Program-made: the position numbers and the translations under genes
Shown: in pieces, positions 11,341 through 23,040 of the stretch
How positions within the stretch are numbered: position 1 is the stretch's first letter
How the letters are laid out: each line of letters starts with the position of its first letter
The notes under the pieces: model-generated
What the model saw: the letters and a program-made list of their open reading frames with translations, nothing else
Databases searched by the model: none
What the model was told of the DNA's origin: nothing
NCBI RefSeq assembly: GCF_041260155.1
Contig: NC_091944.1
Coordinates: 12,651,272 to 12,715,271 of the forward strand
DNA length: 64,000 nucleotides
Source of the DNA: Ptychodera flava
Taxonomy: Eukaryota > Hemichordata > Enteropneusta > Ptychoderidae
Direction of reading: 5' to 3'

Positions 11341-13508
11341 TGAAATTTCTAATGTGCGGTTCCTTGTGTCATCACAGTTCACTGGAGAGTGCTGTCTACA
11401 GTAGATAGCGTCCAGGCAATGAGATCGCCAGATATCGTCAACTTATCGCCCAAAGGAGATGTTGTTGACAAAAACGTCACACAGCTACTTTGAAACTGGT
11501 TCACTGCATGTCGACCCTGTCTAATTCGTGACGTACTCAGCAACTACACCTACATTGATCCTGAGGTCGGCATTTAATTCTTCTCTTTTGACAAACTTTT
11601 GAAAAAGTCGGTCAAAAACAGGATTGTTAAGCATCTGGTCTGTGAAGAATCCTGGGTCTGCATAATTGCATACAAAGCTCTGACAATGCCTAGGATACTA
11701 CAAAAGAGGCAAACACGGGATCAAAACAAAATTGAGCCAAAGAAAATATATCAGGTTTGCTTTGTTAGTCCGAATCGAGATTTAACCGGTTAGCTCGACC
11801 GAATAACTTGTCCGTTCAGCGTTACATCAAATTACAAATTCCTGGGAATAAATTAAGCTTTTTGTTTGTTTTAGTTTGGTTTTTGTGTTGGAAAACAGGC
11901 TGAGCACTCGATATGGAGGTCTAAAGCAGAGTAAGATGACGGAATTCTTAGCTGGAGATCTCCATGGGATGATTTCTGCAACGACACACAAGAAATAAAC
12001 TCCCGGGAATAAGCTATACGTGGTAGCATCCATGAGAGAAGTTCATAACGCGTGTCTGATTGATGATGAAGTTTGTTATTCTGTCTCCAAGATGTCAATG
12101 GAGGGCGATTTCGTACGTTTCGTACGTGCGGACGTTTTGACCTTGAGAGGACCCTTTGAGACAGCCTCGATTCTACTGACGACTTGCGAGTTGAACTGCT
12201 CAGCTCTATCGGAGGCTGATCGTTTCCAAGGACCGTTCCGCATTAAAGTTCTGTCGGTTTAATGTGATAATATATGAAATATAGACTTCAATGGATATCG
12301 AATGCGGTATTGTCCGTCAGGGTTGTGTTATCAGCCTGCTCTGATCGTACATGACAAACATTCTTTTTTTTTAAAAAAGGTGAATTTTGAGCTAAATCGC
12401 GAACTGATCCAGTCGATGTAGTTCAAAGGGAGTTGAAGGTTGAAAAACAAAAGAAAACCCTGGGATGAAATACCTTGTAGGGGTATTGTTGTCCTTTCAT
12501 CGGAGTTGCCGGTAATACCAGCATTTCACGGCTTGTAATACTAGCGTGGGAACCACCGGTCGCAGAGACAGCTGTAAGTGGAGAGGTTATTCTTGGCGGA
12601 AAACTGGTTTAAATGAAATACATACCGACTTTCAAATCACTTGAACTTTGTTTGACAAAAACTTCCTCAAACGACGAGTCTGTACAATTTCTTGAATTTT
12701 AACCTCTGCGGCAGGTGGATAAAATTGAGACAGGCGACTGCTGCAGACAACTGGTCTCGTGGAACTGTGCTCAGAACTGTTATACCGGTATCTGTCAACT
12801 GTTCACCTCGGCGCGGCGATGAGGTAAAAGGTCAATAAGTCATTGGAACTCTCCATCGTGACCATAGGTGTGGTTTGGCATATGTGTTTGTTTCAGGGGC
12901 AATTCCATTGCAGTTTCCCGACATGTCGTGAGTGTAGACTTAAATGAAAACAATACCAGTTTACTAGTCCTAGACATGTTGCGTATAAAAAACAAAAACA
13001 TCTTAAAACGGCGCCAGTTTAGTTGAACGAGATCTTCAGTGCCGGTCTCTGCTTGAGTTTCTACTTTTAAAGTGGAGTTTTCCAACCAATTCCTTGCGGC
13101 AAGATTCTAGCATCCTTGCATCAGCGTTTCCTGGGTTGTCAAAGAAACTCAGCGAAAGCCTTGCATCACCCCTACGCCGTCATGCCCTGAGTTTCCGACA
13201 ATAAAGTCTGGGAGTTGCGAAATCGCGACGTATTTACACAATCGGGCTGTATCCGCACATGGCAGTGTCCGGGTGATTAACCTTTGGATGCGATTCGTTA
13301 GCGTATGGCGTGTCGACGTTGTCACTAGTGACTCGTAAAGCCGGGTCTACGTTACTCTACAGTCGCTATAGTGTTTAGGCAGCCGCTCAATCTTGTTCTG
13401 ACGACAAGGGGGGTGGGGGTCGCCATGTGCCAAACCACAAGCGACTGTGGCGCTATACTAAGCAATGGCTATTTTATTGAAACTGCTGCATAGGTACCCT
13501 ACATCAAC

Positions 13509-13511
<3 letters not shown>

Positions 13512-13562
<51 letters not shown>
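13512..13562. repeat. (CT)n microsatellite
   Basis: About 25 uninterrupted CT dinucleotides just before the exon-like frame at 13583-13774. Confidence 0.95.
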
Positions 13563-13567
<5 letters not shown>

Positions 13568-13582
13568 GTAGTGGGGCGCCAT

Positions 13583-13774
13583 TTATCTAGGTTGCGCAAA
13601 GAGTACTGAATGGTCCACTGTAACCATGGAGGTAATAGAGGCTTCTACTTCCTCCATGCTGTAGTCGACGAGATTACACTCTATACGCACAGTATCAGGC
13701 GGACTCTTTGTCATATACCTTCCAATTTTAAGCTGCGACTTATATAGTTGTTCCATTTGCTCGACATACGTCCT
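13583..13774 (-). CDS. Possible terminal coding exon, unrecognised
   Basis: On the minus strand an acceptor (tttcag) at 13775-13780 opens a 63-codon frame ending in TAA at 13585-13583. The frame starts RTYVEQMEQLYKSQLKIG and ends HSVLFAQPR, with balanced, non-repetitive composition unlike the surrounding noise. I do not recognise the family. No partner exon on the minus strand upstream (higher coordinates) was convincing, and a frame continues through the acceptor for about 28 codons, so the splice site is not required. It could be a real last exon, a fragment of a transposon gene, or chance. Confidence 0.3.
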   Translation of the reverse strand, partial: RTYVEQMEQLYKSQLKIGRYMTKSPPDTVRIECNLVDYSMEEVEASITSMVTVDHSVLFAQPR

Positions 13775-13989
13775 CTGAAACGGAGAGATAAACATTGCAA
13801 ACATTTTCAAAATCAGTATTTTTTTCGTTGTTCTAACACGTTCAAATTTTGGAAACATAAATCAAGCTTGGGCACTCAAATTTTCACCACCTGAAACATT
13901 CAAAATGTCACGCTAGGCACAGGGAAATGAGAGTTTCTACGGTGGACAGAGAGAGGCCTTTGTAAAAGTGGTAACCCTGCTTACATTGC

Positions 13990-14031
13990 ATCACAGTCCC
14001 TCTATCCATATAGGGATAGAGGGACTGTGAT
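13990..14031. mobile_element. Tiny foldback element
   Basis: An 18-bp perfect inverted repeat, ATCACAGTCCCTCTATCC, separated by about 4-6 bp from its complement. It is flanked by TACATTGC on the left and TACATTGA on the right, a likely 7-8 bp target-site duplication. A related short palindrome, AGTCCCTC-tatg-GAGGGACT, occurs at 22525-22545. Confidence 0.6.
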
Positions 14032-14153
14032 TACATTGACGCTGGTACTAAAGTGGGTCATTGAAAGGTCAAGGGTGCTATGGTCAACAAGTTCATGGTG
14101 AAACTAAACAAAGATTAGCTGTCCTAACACTTGCCACTTACCATTTCCTATTG

Positions 14154-14290
14154 TATGTATGTATTTATGTATGTATGTATGTATGTATGTATGTATGTAT
14201 GTATCTATGTATCTATGTATCTATGTATCTATGTATCTATTTATTAATCTATGTAACTATGTATCTCTATATGTATCTATATATGTATGC
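14154..14290. repeat. (TATG)n/(TATC)n microsatellite
   Basis: Tandem TATG units grade into TATC units. The long open frames across it in two phases (Met/Tyr/Val/Cys repeats) are artefacts of the repeat. Confidence 0.92.
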
Positions 14291-15334
14291 GAGCACAACG
14301 GAGATGTTGATCGGACTGCCAGAAGATACGATCGTTTTATGCCGGTGTCGAAACTTGAGCAATCCAATGACACTAGAGTATTCCGCTTATTACAGGTCGG
14401 TTAAACTATTACTTACTTTTAAAATTACGAGACTTTGGTATCGATTCCGTGCTAACGCTAAACAGTGAGCGTAATACATTTACCAATAGGTGAGACAACG
14501 GCACGTGTTTTGCATTCTGAAGATTTTCCATTTTGCGAATCGGCGAAAAAGATGTAGCACTTTTGAAAATATATCTCACCTTGATAATCGCCTTTATTTG
14601 CCTTGTCATAGCTTGTAGCGAAGATCAACGAAACAGTCAGTTTACCTTCTCTAAAGCCTTCCGAAGCGGCTGTGGGCCGAGATCAGAAGTCACCGGGCCA
14701 ACCACAATATATCATCAGTATTCTGTTCAATTTCAAGCGCAATCACCGTCTCCCTGTTCCTGTTTCACTATAGCTACAAAGTTATCCGTCCAATACAAAA
14801 GGACGTCACCATGGTGTTAAATAGCATTCAGTTGAGTTTCCAAGTTTTCTTGACATCAATGATAAGCTCCTCATATCGCGTACGTGCAGTACGGTCGTAT
14901 CTGTAAATTTCATCATTTAACAGGTGCGCCAGAAAAATCATTTTTCACGTAATACCAGAATCCATAATCAGAATGCAAAACTTGTTCTGATAAATATCGA
15001 ACAATGGTCACTCTACACAAAAATTTAACTTTGGTTTGAATTTAAGTCAATGAAACAAGTCATTTCAGATCATTTCAGAAGAACAGTGATCTTTATCTGA
15101 AAGTCAGTGACGACCTTCTTGCAGTGACGCGACTAATGGCAGACATGAGTTGCTGATAATGGCAACTCAAATATTTTAAACCTACTTTGGGGTATCGAGG
15201 ATGGTAAACGTTCGCAAAGTTCAATACAAAAACAATGATAGAATGGTCAAAAATCGAAGTTAACGTCCATAAAATACAAATTTATTACAATAGTACGTTC
15301 AATGATAGACCTTAGAAAAAGTATTTTTCTGGGG

Positions 15335-15434
15335 TCTAGTGTCTGAACTTGAACTTAACAATTCTCGCTGTACATTGAACATTTTCTAGTGTCTGAACTT
15401 GAACTTAACAATTCTCGCTGTACATTGAACTTTA
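15335..15434. repeat. Perfect 50-bp tandem duplication
   Basis: The block starting tctagtgtctgaacttgaac and ending cattgaac-ttt occurs twice back to back (from 15335 and from 15385) without a visible difference over about 48 bp, so the duplication is recent. Confidence 0.9.
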
Positions 15435-15972
15435 TAAATGTTTTCTCGTACCTTTACCGTAGGATATTTAGTAGGAAAACATCCATTTAGTATGATTGTG
15501 GCTGGCTTTCTTTCTGAGTTGTATGATATTCAGCCAAATTTCCATTCGTAGAATTGTTGTTTGTTGTGTATTTCTGTGGAAGTACCGTGTCTTTTATTTT
15601 CCTTGGATTTCATGGGTTGGTCATGACCTATGACTTCCGTGCGTCTTGGCATTGTGCCAGAATCGGATACAATGTTGCATGCTCTACCACTCGGCGAAGT
15701 GGATATTTCCAAGAATGGCCTTATTGACTTTTTAATCGGTTTTAATTGATTCAATGAACAAAGCTATGAAAATAAAAAAAAATCACATTTTCGAAGTGTG
15801 AAACAATCGAACTTCACCCATCTTGACACAGTTGAAGAGTTTTCTTTCTTCAACATTGCACTGAAGTCAAAGGCGCCGTTCGAATTTCTTTCTTTCTCAT
15901 CATGGTCCCGCTTGTACATACAATATCCTCTAGTTTCGATGCAAGAAAGTAAAAATCACGTCACTGCTGCAC

Positions 15973-16031
15973 AAAAGTCTGACTCCCTACGGTGGTCTCA
16001 CGAGATCTCGTTGTTGGTTGTAGATTTATCC
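15973..16031 (+). repeat. Direct repeat, left copy
   Basis: The ~58-bp block (agtctgactccctac-gtggtctcac, ending gtagatttatcc) recurs at 16406-16465 with about five differences. What lies between them includes the dispersed repeat at 16146-16320. Confidence 0.75.
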
Positions 16032-16145
16032 ACGCTTCGTTGAACAAGAAATGTCGTTTGAATGGGCGCCTAATACTGATTTTAACCACAGTGGCGGGAC
16101 TGCTGTTTGAACATAGACTTTGTTCAAGTCGGTGAATTGTTAAAA

Positions 16146-16320
16146 AATAAAATCATTTGTAATAGTTTCTCTTGTGTCTCTTCTATTTCATACAAATCTT
16201 TTGGAATTTAGTAGCCCGGGTCAGGTTTTCTTAGCGATTGAACGCGTTACCTTCGAGTCTGCGCAGTACGTGGGTTAGTTTCTGCCGGATTCACCAGGAG
16301 AAACTCCCCTTTATAGCGTT
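16146..16320 (+). repeat. Dispersed repeat, unknown class (copy 1)
   Basis: About 170 bp matching 27616-27781: both run aaataaaatcattt, ttctatttcata, gattgaacgcgtta or gatcgaacgcgtta, then gtctgcgcagta and gttagtttctgcc. A tRNA-like B box (GATTGAACGC) is possible but weak, so a SINE origin is only a suggestion. Confidence 0.6.
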
Positions 16321-16405
16321 CACCCCACTCATGCATTTCATATGAAAACAGAACAAAAAACGTCGCGTCCACAATGCTCAAACATTCACAAATCACAGAC
16401 TTGAA

Positions 16406-16465
16406 CCAAAGTCTGACTCCCTACAGTGGTCTCACAAGATCTCGTTATTGGTGGTAGATTTATCC
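16406..16465 (+). repeat. Direct repeat, right copy
   Basis: Second copy of the block at 15973-16031. Confidence 0.75.
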
Positions 16466-16570
16466 GCGGGATTATATTACTGTCGTAAGAAATTCTGTAG
16501 TATCCACAGCCAAGGTAGGACCACAGGCCCTCGCGTCTGTGCGTGTGTCTTTTTTCATGCTACTTTAAAC

Positions 16571-18114
16571 TTAAAGCGCAGTGGTCGTCGCGCCGCGCTT
16601 GCGTTGGTTTTTTTGTTGATAAACATAAATTTTTGTAAACATAAGTCTTCTCAACTTCAATAGGAGTGAGATGGGAGCAGTCCCCCACTTTGTTAAGGCC
16701 TTTGTAAGACTCAACATCATGCAATAGTAAAATATTAAGATCGGAAACGAACTTCAGTGGTATAAACTCGTGAGAGCTACGAACATTGGACACTACACTC
16801 AGCACATTATGTCGCTGAGTTCACTGTACGCAGACACAGTGAACAAAAAGCTTTGATCGCGCTCGATCACGCTGATATACACAATGCTATGTACAGTACA
16901 GTGAAAATACATAACTAAAATGATCAACATTGCCTATACATGTAGACCAGCAACAAGCACAATGCCTAACACAAAAATTACACTCAAGACCATGATCGGC
17001 TAGCCTGAGCAGGACACGGGAGATGTTGTTGGGAGACGGTCACCGCGTTGACGTACACGGATATAGAGAATCCGGTCCCACAACGTACCGGCCGGCCCGC
17101 GACGACTTGGCCCACAACCAACTGTTGATCACCATGTCTTACTTCTCCTAGTATTACGTGGTAAGAAATAGTAAATGTCAGGAAACAATAGACAAAACGA
17201 GCGGGTTTTCGCGGCATTTGGCAGGAAAATTGCACGGCTACACCGTGCATAGACGTATCGAGAGATCCTGTGCCCCGGGCCTGTGCACGGTCATGGCAGT
17301 GATCCAACCGCTAGCTGGTGTAGGCCTACCGGTGCTGGGCAAACTTCGTTGTTGTACCTCCTGATTGCCGGGTAGGTCTGAATCCTCTTTCAAGTGAGAT
17401 AACCCCCACATAACAAGAAGACCTATGAAAGGTCCTTCGCTTGACTTGATACCTGTACTCAGAATTCTCGTTTGCACCCCAAAACGGGGTAAACTTTGTT
17501 GTAGTTGAGTTGGATTCTCCACAGCCGAGTGTAGCGCGCCATATACCCGGTTTGACACGGACGTTCATACAGACCACGGAACGAACAGATGCAGAGATGC
17601 TTCTTGCTGCGTTGCTGCAGCGGCATTGCTCTGCGAGCTGTAGATTTCTGTAGTTTGAGTTGTTGTCTTTGTACAACTTGTTGTACACCTGTCGGGCCTC
17701 TTGAAATGAAAGCTCTCGTCCTTGCTAGCGATGTCGAAAACTAGAGCCCGGTCGTTGATAGTCTGTTGGCGTATACATGCGTACATGCGTACGTCTAGCT
17801 CTATGGCTCGAGCGATAACAGTAGCCGAGCCCCATTCAACTGATTCAAGAAAACCATGAGCAAATGTGATCTCAATCCAGCGTGCAATTATTGTTCAATA
17901 TTCAGCAGATATTTAACTTAGATTAATTGACCTTTTATTGCGTGTTACATTTGGTTAGTTGGTATGCTTGTGACAGATCAGCCGCCATTTTAACAAGCGG
18001 CAATATCGCAAACATTACAATCAACCCGTAACATGTGCGGCGTTCTTGGATTTGTTTACAACAGAGGGGGACCCCCTCAGGAGGATGCGCAGCGCGACGA
18101 CCACTGCGCTTTAA
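16571..18114. mobile_element. 1.54-kb TTAA element with perfect 19-bp terminal inverted repeats
   Basis: TTAA at 16571-16574 is followed by AGCGCAGTGGTCGTCGCGC (16575-16593); the exact reverse complement occupies 18092-18110, followed by TTAA at 18111-18114. The ends resemble those of the short family D repeats (AGGGCGGTGGTCGTCGG), and the subterminal 'tttgttgat-aaac / gtttacaa' stretches are also alike. None of the internal frames (for example 17326-17688 on the minus strand) looks like a transposase, so it is probably a long non-autonomous member or a decayed one. Confidence 0.78.
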
Positions 18115-18637
18115 GACCCTGAGCTCGTGTTGGGGTGATTTTCAAACCCTGGAAAGTTACAACTATGTGTTCAGCAAGTAATGACCCGGATGGAACGTGA
18201 TGTGTATATCATTGAGCACTTTTACGTGAAACTACTCACTTTTAGAACGATGTATCTACCATGAATGACTTGAACGACAGTCGTATGTACTGATCTACGA
18301 CTTTTCATGTCATAGCAAAGGCAGCCACTAATAATGAGAATACATGTATAAATATTTGTAAAACGAGAGAAAATAGCCTAATAAGAAAAGAAACTTACTT
18401 ACCAATTTTATTCTTTGTTTTTCTTCCTTCTTTTCTCTTTTCGGTTTTTGTTTTGGTGTGAATAAAGAACAGTTTCCATTTTTTATGTGTTCGTGTGTCT
18501 TTATGTCTTAGGATTGGCTATCTACGCGTCTAACTGTGTACATCTCGTCGTTTCAACCCGCATATGACCTGCATTAATTACAGCAGGATTACACGCCCTC
18601 AACGGCTAATTTTCGACATTCCTCTACCAGTATCACA

Positions 18638-18682
18638 GGTGCCTGGACTTGCCTGTCTACATGCATGTAAGTCCAGGCAGAG
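18638..18682. repeat. Short inverted repeat
   Basis: TGCCTGGACTT and AAGTCCAGGCA (11 bp, perfect) enclose about 18 bp that include the palindrome ACATGCATGT. No target duplication is seen. Confidence 0.5.
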
Positions 18683-19665
18683 TCAAAAAGACAACATACA
18701 TGCTAAAATAGATCGCAATACTTTTTGTATGAAACCGTGCGCAATACACAGCCATACAACTTCATATGGCAATTCATACTTGGACTTTCTGTGTGTGCTG
18801 TGTGAATCACGTCACCCTTGACTTCTTGCATTCGGTTGAACCCTCAAATTCAGGCAAAAAATACCGCTCAACGTACCATCATTTATTGGCGTGATTTGAG
18901 TTTGAGCATAGAACAACCTTAAAAATCGAATGCTAATCTGTTCATAATCAATTCCGACACAGATTTTACAAAAATCTAAACATTTCATGAAACAATGCGA
19001 AAAGTAATGATTTCAATCTTAGACGGTCAACATGCTGTACATCTCACTCAGTGTCAAATTACATGCATTTTATATGTGTAGTACCCATTCTCGCGAGCCA
19101 GAGCATAATTTCCGCTCCGCTGACCTGCGTAAAAATCAACGGGTAGCGCTAAGCTATTGCCGTAAAGAGGCGCGTGGTTTACGACGATGGTAGTACCAGG
19201 CGCTGTACCATACCAGAGTGAAACTTGAGTTAGCTTATGTTATAGAGAACCACCGACACTGAGGTGTTTCTTGACGAAAAATAAAGGAGAAACACCACGC
19301 ACCAGTAAACCACAGTTGTTTTGTCAACTTCATGTAGCCCTGGACTCTGTCTCTTGAAAGTGTCTCAGTGCTCGACTCCACTCCGAATACAGCGGTTTTG
19401 TGATGGTTCTATTACGCGGAGCACCAGGATTTGTCTTGGCCAAAAATCGATCACCAGCCTTTGACGTTTCTGCATAACTTTTTTGGCAGCTATTTCAGGG
19501 ACACTTAGAGCGTCATAAACTTTCCCAACTTAGGGTCATCGTCGTAAAAGTGTGTCCGCTTTGTAGATATATCGATAACTGCTCTAAAGAATCTGATAAA
19601 ATTTGGTTCGTAGCTTACGAGAGACGATCTAACCCGGACATGAAATGTGCGTATTCGTATCTTCA

Positions 19666-19835
19666 GGCCTTTTCCACCAGTTTTACTCTGAACATCGTCT
19701 TCTCAAACAACTCTTTAACAGCTTTCATGACTTCAATCAAGTTTGGGTTGGGTCAGTTTCCTCAGTATAGTCGAGACATTTTCTGCAGCTGCGTAACCAC
19801 TGGCCTGATCACTTTCATTCATGATGAGTACAACT
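19666..19835 (-). pseudogene. Exon-like fragment with one frameshift, unrecognised
   Basis: On the minus strand, after a possible acceptor (gtcatcag) at 19836-19843, one frame reads IMNESDQASGYAAAENV then STILRKLTQPKLD and stops; the next frame continues as LIEVMKAVKELFEKTM then FRVKLVEKA and stop. Both halves are helical and coding-like, and they meet at about 19742-19752. This suggests one coding stretch with a single frameshift there, or two chance frames. No family was recognised and no second exon found; it may be a remnant of a repeat gene. Confidence 0.3.
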
Positions 19836-21558
19836 GATGACAAAATTTGTACATGTAAATTGTTGGGGTCAGTTTTCTCATTTTCAGTATAAACATCAAT
19901 TTTTCAGAGGGGATTCGTTCGACAGATTTCGAATTTGGTTTATTGCCTTTTTAAAGGGGCCAGACGATCTCATTTACATGTAGAAATTTTAAAGCAATGA
20001 AAATACTTGCAGATGTAGTAAATTCTTGGGCCAACTTTCTCTTTCTTGGTCAACAAATTATTTTCTGAGAGCTCCATTGTTCGTTACACCGGAGCATTAC
20101 ACCTGGTATACTATGTAATGTCTGTTCAATGAACACTAATGAGGCTTAGGTAGCAGAAATTGAAGAAATGAGCGGCAGAAGATATTTTCTGTCAAAAATG
20201 CAGTGTCAGGCCAGTCGTGCACTTTTTCCTCCAAATGTTCATTTTGTTAAAAAAACATCCGATCAGAATCATTCGTTGCACAAATGGCTACCGCTCATGT
20301 AAATCAGGGTACTAGATCTGGGCCACGTTTCGCATTTTACGTCACGGTGGCAAAGGTCAACCTGTGTTGCACTCCAGCCAATGGCACGGTCATGAAAGTC
20401 CGTTCTTCGTGTTTGCGCTTTTTCATGACTGACCGCTCCAATCGCTGACTCTATCGACACCAAACCAAGGTATATTCGTCTTTGAATAACTGATGGAAAG
20501 GCGCCAATAAACATATCTGTATCGTATACAAGAAGACTGAACCACCAAGAACTTTGCTGACTGGTGAGTGAGTTATGTGACTGAAACGTAAAACCTGCTC
20601 GATCTTGAAATGTGTGTGTGTGCATTGATGTTTACCCGTATATCAATGGTGTTTGTTATGGATGTGTGCTTTTAGGTTCAATCATGTATTCCAAGCTATC
20701 AGGTCAGGGCAATTACCTTTTTAGCCGATAATGTCGCGTTTAATATCAGCGTGTCCGGCCTTTTTTGTCGATCTTGCCTTGCTTCACGGTTTATACATGT
20801 ACAATAAAAGGAAACACATATGCGGGAAGATTGATAAGACCAGGTCTCATATCTGATCGACCGACACAATATCCGTTTTGCGTCCGGATCAAAACGACAT
20901 CTCTGTCACTCTTTTAACAGACGACAACAACTGGCGTAAATTATCAGTTCCAGAAGACTTTGAAGTTCCCGGCGAAAGGGTTTCCCTTCAACCCCAACCC
21001 CCCCCAGTCGTTGTTTTGCAGGACCCGATTTTTAACTCGGACAATAGACTTTGCCGGAGAGCGCTCAGTGTCCACATTGCACTCCAATGGGTAACAAGTT
21101 AAACGCTCTACCTGGCAGACGGGTGCAAATAAAGGTCAGACGGTATCTCAAAGGAGACCTTTTCCACCATTGAGTATCCTACCAGCGTCAATGTTCCAAT
21201 CTAAATCGCTTATTCTGCCTTATATTGTTAATGTTATGCCGCTCCTTGGAGTCATGTTACGAGAATCCAAACACATTTAGCTCCCTTACATAACACACGT
21301 GGCGTGGACAGGAACTGGAAGAATAGAGACAATTACGGGTATTCACACACTGTTCCTGTTGTTCACATTATTTGTTAGACATCTATGCTGGATTGACATT
21401 ACGAAAGGAAAATGCGAATGCAGGACGAATAATATGCAAATTTTACAAGGCTGCCTATGCAAAATTTCAAGACATAAAATTTTATTGAGATAAATCTAAA
21501 TGGTACAAGCATATTTTGATTGCAAGGGCCTTGATACAGTGCGTTCAACTTGGCTTAC

Positions 21559-21681
21559 ACTATAGGGTAGCTCTGCATGGCAGGGCTGTGTGTTACCGGC
21601 GTTACACGGCCTCCCACCACAGGAGGGAGGCCGTGTAACGCCGGTAACACACAGCCCTGCCATGCAGAGCTAACTATAGGG
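21559..21681. mobile_element. Foldback MITE with perfect 48-bp arms and 9-bp target duplication
   Basis: Arms 21568-21615 and 21625-21672 are exact reverse complements over 48 bp around a 9-bp loop; the outer ends read TAGCTCTGCATGGCAGGG. Direct repeats ACTATAGGG flank it at 21559-21567 and 21673-21681. The 9-bp duplication is typical of Mutator-like (MULE) insertion. Perfect arms and perfect duplication mean a young insertion. Confidence 0.88.
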
Positions 21682-21710
21682 ATGATAAGTAAATGTTATT
21701 TACGGAACTT

Positions 21711-22245
21711 TTTAAGGGGCCGTCGATAATAAAAGCTGACGCACAAGAAACGTAATTCCTTCGTTTTACTTGAAACCCCCTCCCTCCCCTCTCAAAACGA
21801 AAGTTCTTATGCGAAATCAATTTCGTATTATGATGCCGTTTCTGACAAACCCACACGCACCTCTCCGATCCGCACGCCCATGAAAAAATACCGGAAGTGC
21901 ACATTAATTAATAAACCTCCACTTTACGCGTTTCACTTTTTAAGACAGAACATTTTAATGCATTTCGCACGTAGGAAAATGTTTCACGTACATGTTTCAC
22001 GTTGAAAAAGCATACAAGTTTTTATTTCAAATTTATGTCTTTTCGTTGTCTTTTCTGTCTCCGTATTTTGTGGTCATTCTGTTCTCGATGAACGCGAAGG
22101 TAGTATTGCGTTCTCGCTGCAAAGTCGCACTTCGAAAACAATAGACGAAAATCCTTATGCGATTTTGACGCACACAAAACGAAATGAGCTTTTACCCCCT
22201 CCCCCCTAAACGAAAGAATTACGTTTGTCGTTTGCGCAGCCACAG
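21711..22245. repeat. Imperfect inverted pair, possible decayed transposon
   Basis: The block at 21735-21785 (gctgacgcacaag, acgtaattccttcgttt, then ccccctccctccc) recurs in inverted form at about 22190-22240 (gggggagg tract, aaacgaaagaattacgt, cgtttgcgcagcc). A TTAA followed by GGGGCCGTCG lies at 21711; no matching right end was found. Confidence 0.35.
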
Positions 22246-23040
22246 TCTTATTGGCAGTAAAATTTTACTTCTAACACACTTTGTTTGATTTTACAGTATT
22301 CTGATTCATGAAAGACAACAACAGGGTCTTTGTACGAGTGCTTTGGCAAGAGATGAGAGACTTTTTCTCCAACTGACAATGTCCAATATTTGAAAAAAAA
22401 AATCGCCTCTATTGAGAAATTAAATTTACCAGTTTGGCTTAACAAGTGGCGAAAACTTCGTTTTATCTGCAAGTCTCAAAATGCTGCCAGTACAGGTGAA
22501 GACTAGCTTTTTAGGACTGTGTATAGTCCCTCTATGGAGGGACTGTGGCCTGTCCCAGTCTGATCTCCCTATCCAGTTAAAATGAAGCCCTAACTCAAAA
22601 TGAACCTATATAATAGCAAATAGTGACGAGTTTCAACTTGACCGAGACTCTCCAATATATGCAGTTTATTAGTTTGCATTTTTGTTGTTTCGCCATTTAC
22701 GGTAGATTTACGGTGTCACCGCTTTACTCGTCCGCTGTCTTTGCACTGTTTTGTGTCACTGTGAAGGATCGCCCAGTCAAGCTAATAGAAACTTTTTAAC
22801 ATGCTTCAAGACGTAGAAAGGTATGACTGACTTCTCAAGAGATACAGCGCGGAATAGAAAGAAATAGACACGTACTGTTCAGATTTCTGATGGTTGTGCA
22901 AACTATACTGGATATTGTCTTTGCATTCTACTTGTTTGGCTCCACAAACAACGCACGCAAATAGTGGTTCCTTTCGACAAGGGACGCAAACAACGGTTTC
23001 TTTCTAAGCTACTTTGTTTCAGCACGGTCCCTCCATAAAA

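Larger units (their letters stand above)
4783..13582. other. Intergenic stretch with repeats only
   Basis: No open frame here resembles a protein I know, and none has convincing splice sites. It holds three copies of TTAA family A (5880-6135, 6700-7056, 9107-9463), one copy of family C (7678-7889), the 32-bp minisatellite (about 10645-11340) and a CT tract at its end. The region 11600-13500 shows nothing I can name. Confidence 0.5.

Noticed and set aside
14061-14468. 135-codon frame rich in Met, Tyr, Cys and Val
   Set aside because: Generated by the TATG/TATC microsatellite, as are the frames at 2685-2933, 23314-23499, 51758-51976 and 57147-57335.
14533-14820. 95-codon frame with a signal-peptide-like start (IYLTLIIAFICLVIACS)
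   Set aside because: The remainder is low in structure and has no cysteine pattern or splice context; no promoter or relative is evident.
20269-20625. 118-codon minus-strand frame
   Set aside because: No recognisable motif, includes a GT repeat at its start, and no supporting splice sites.
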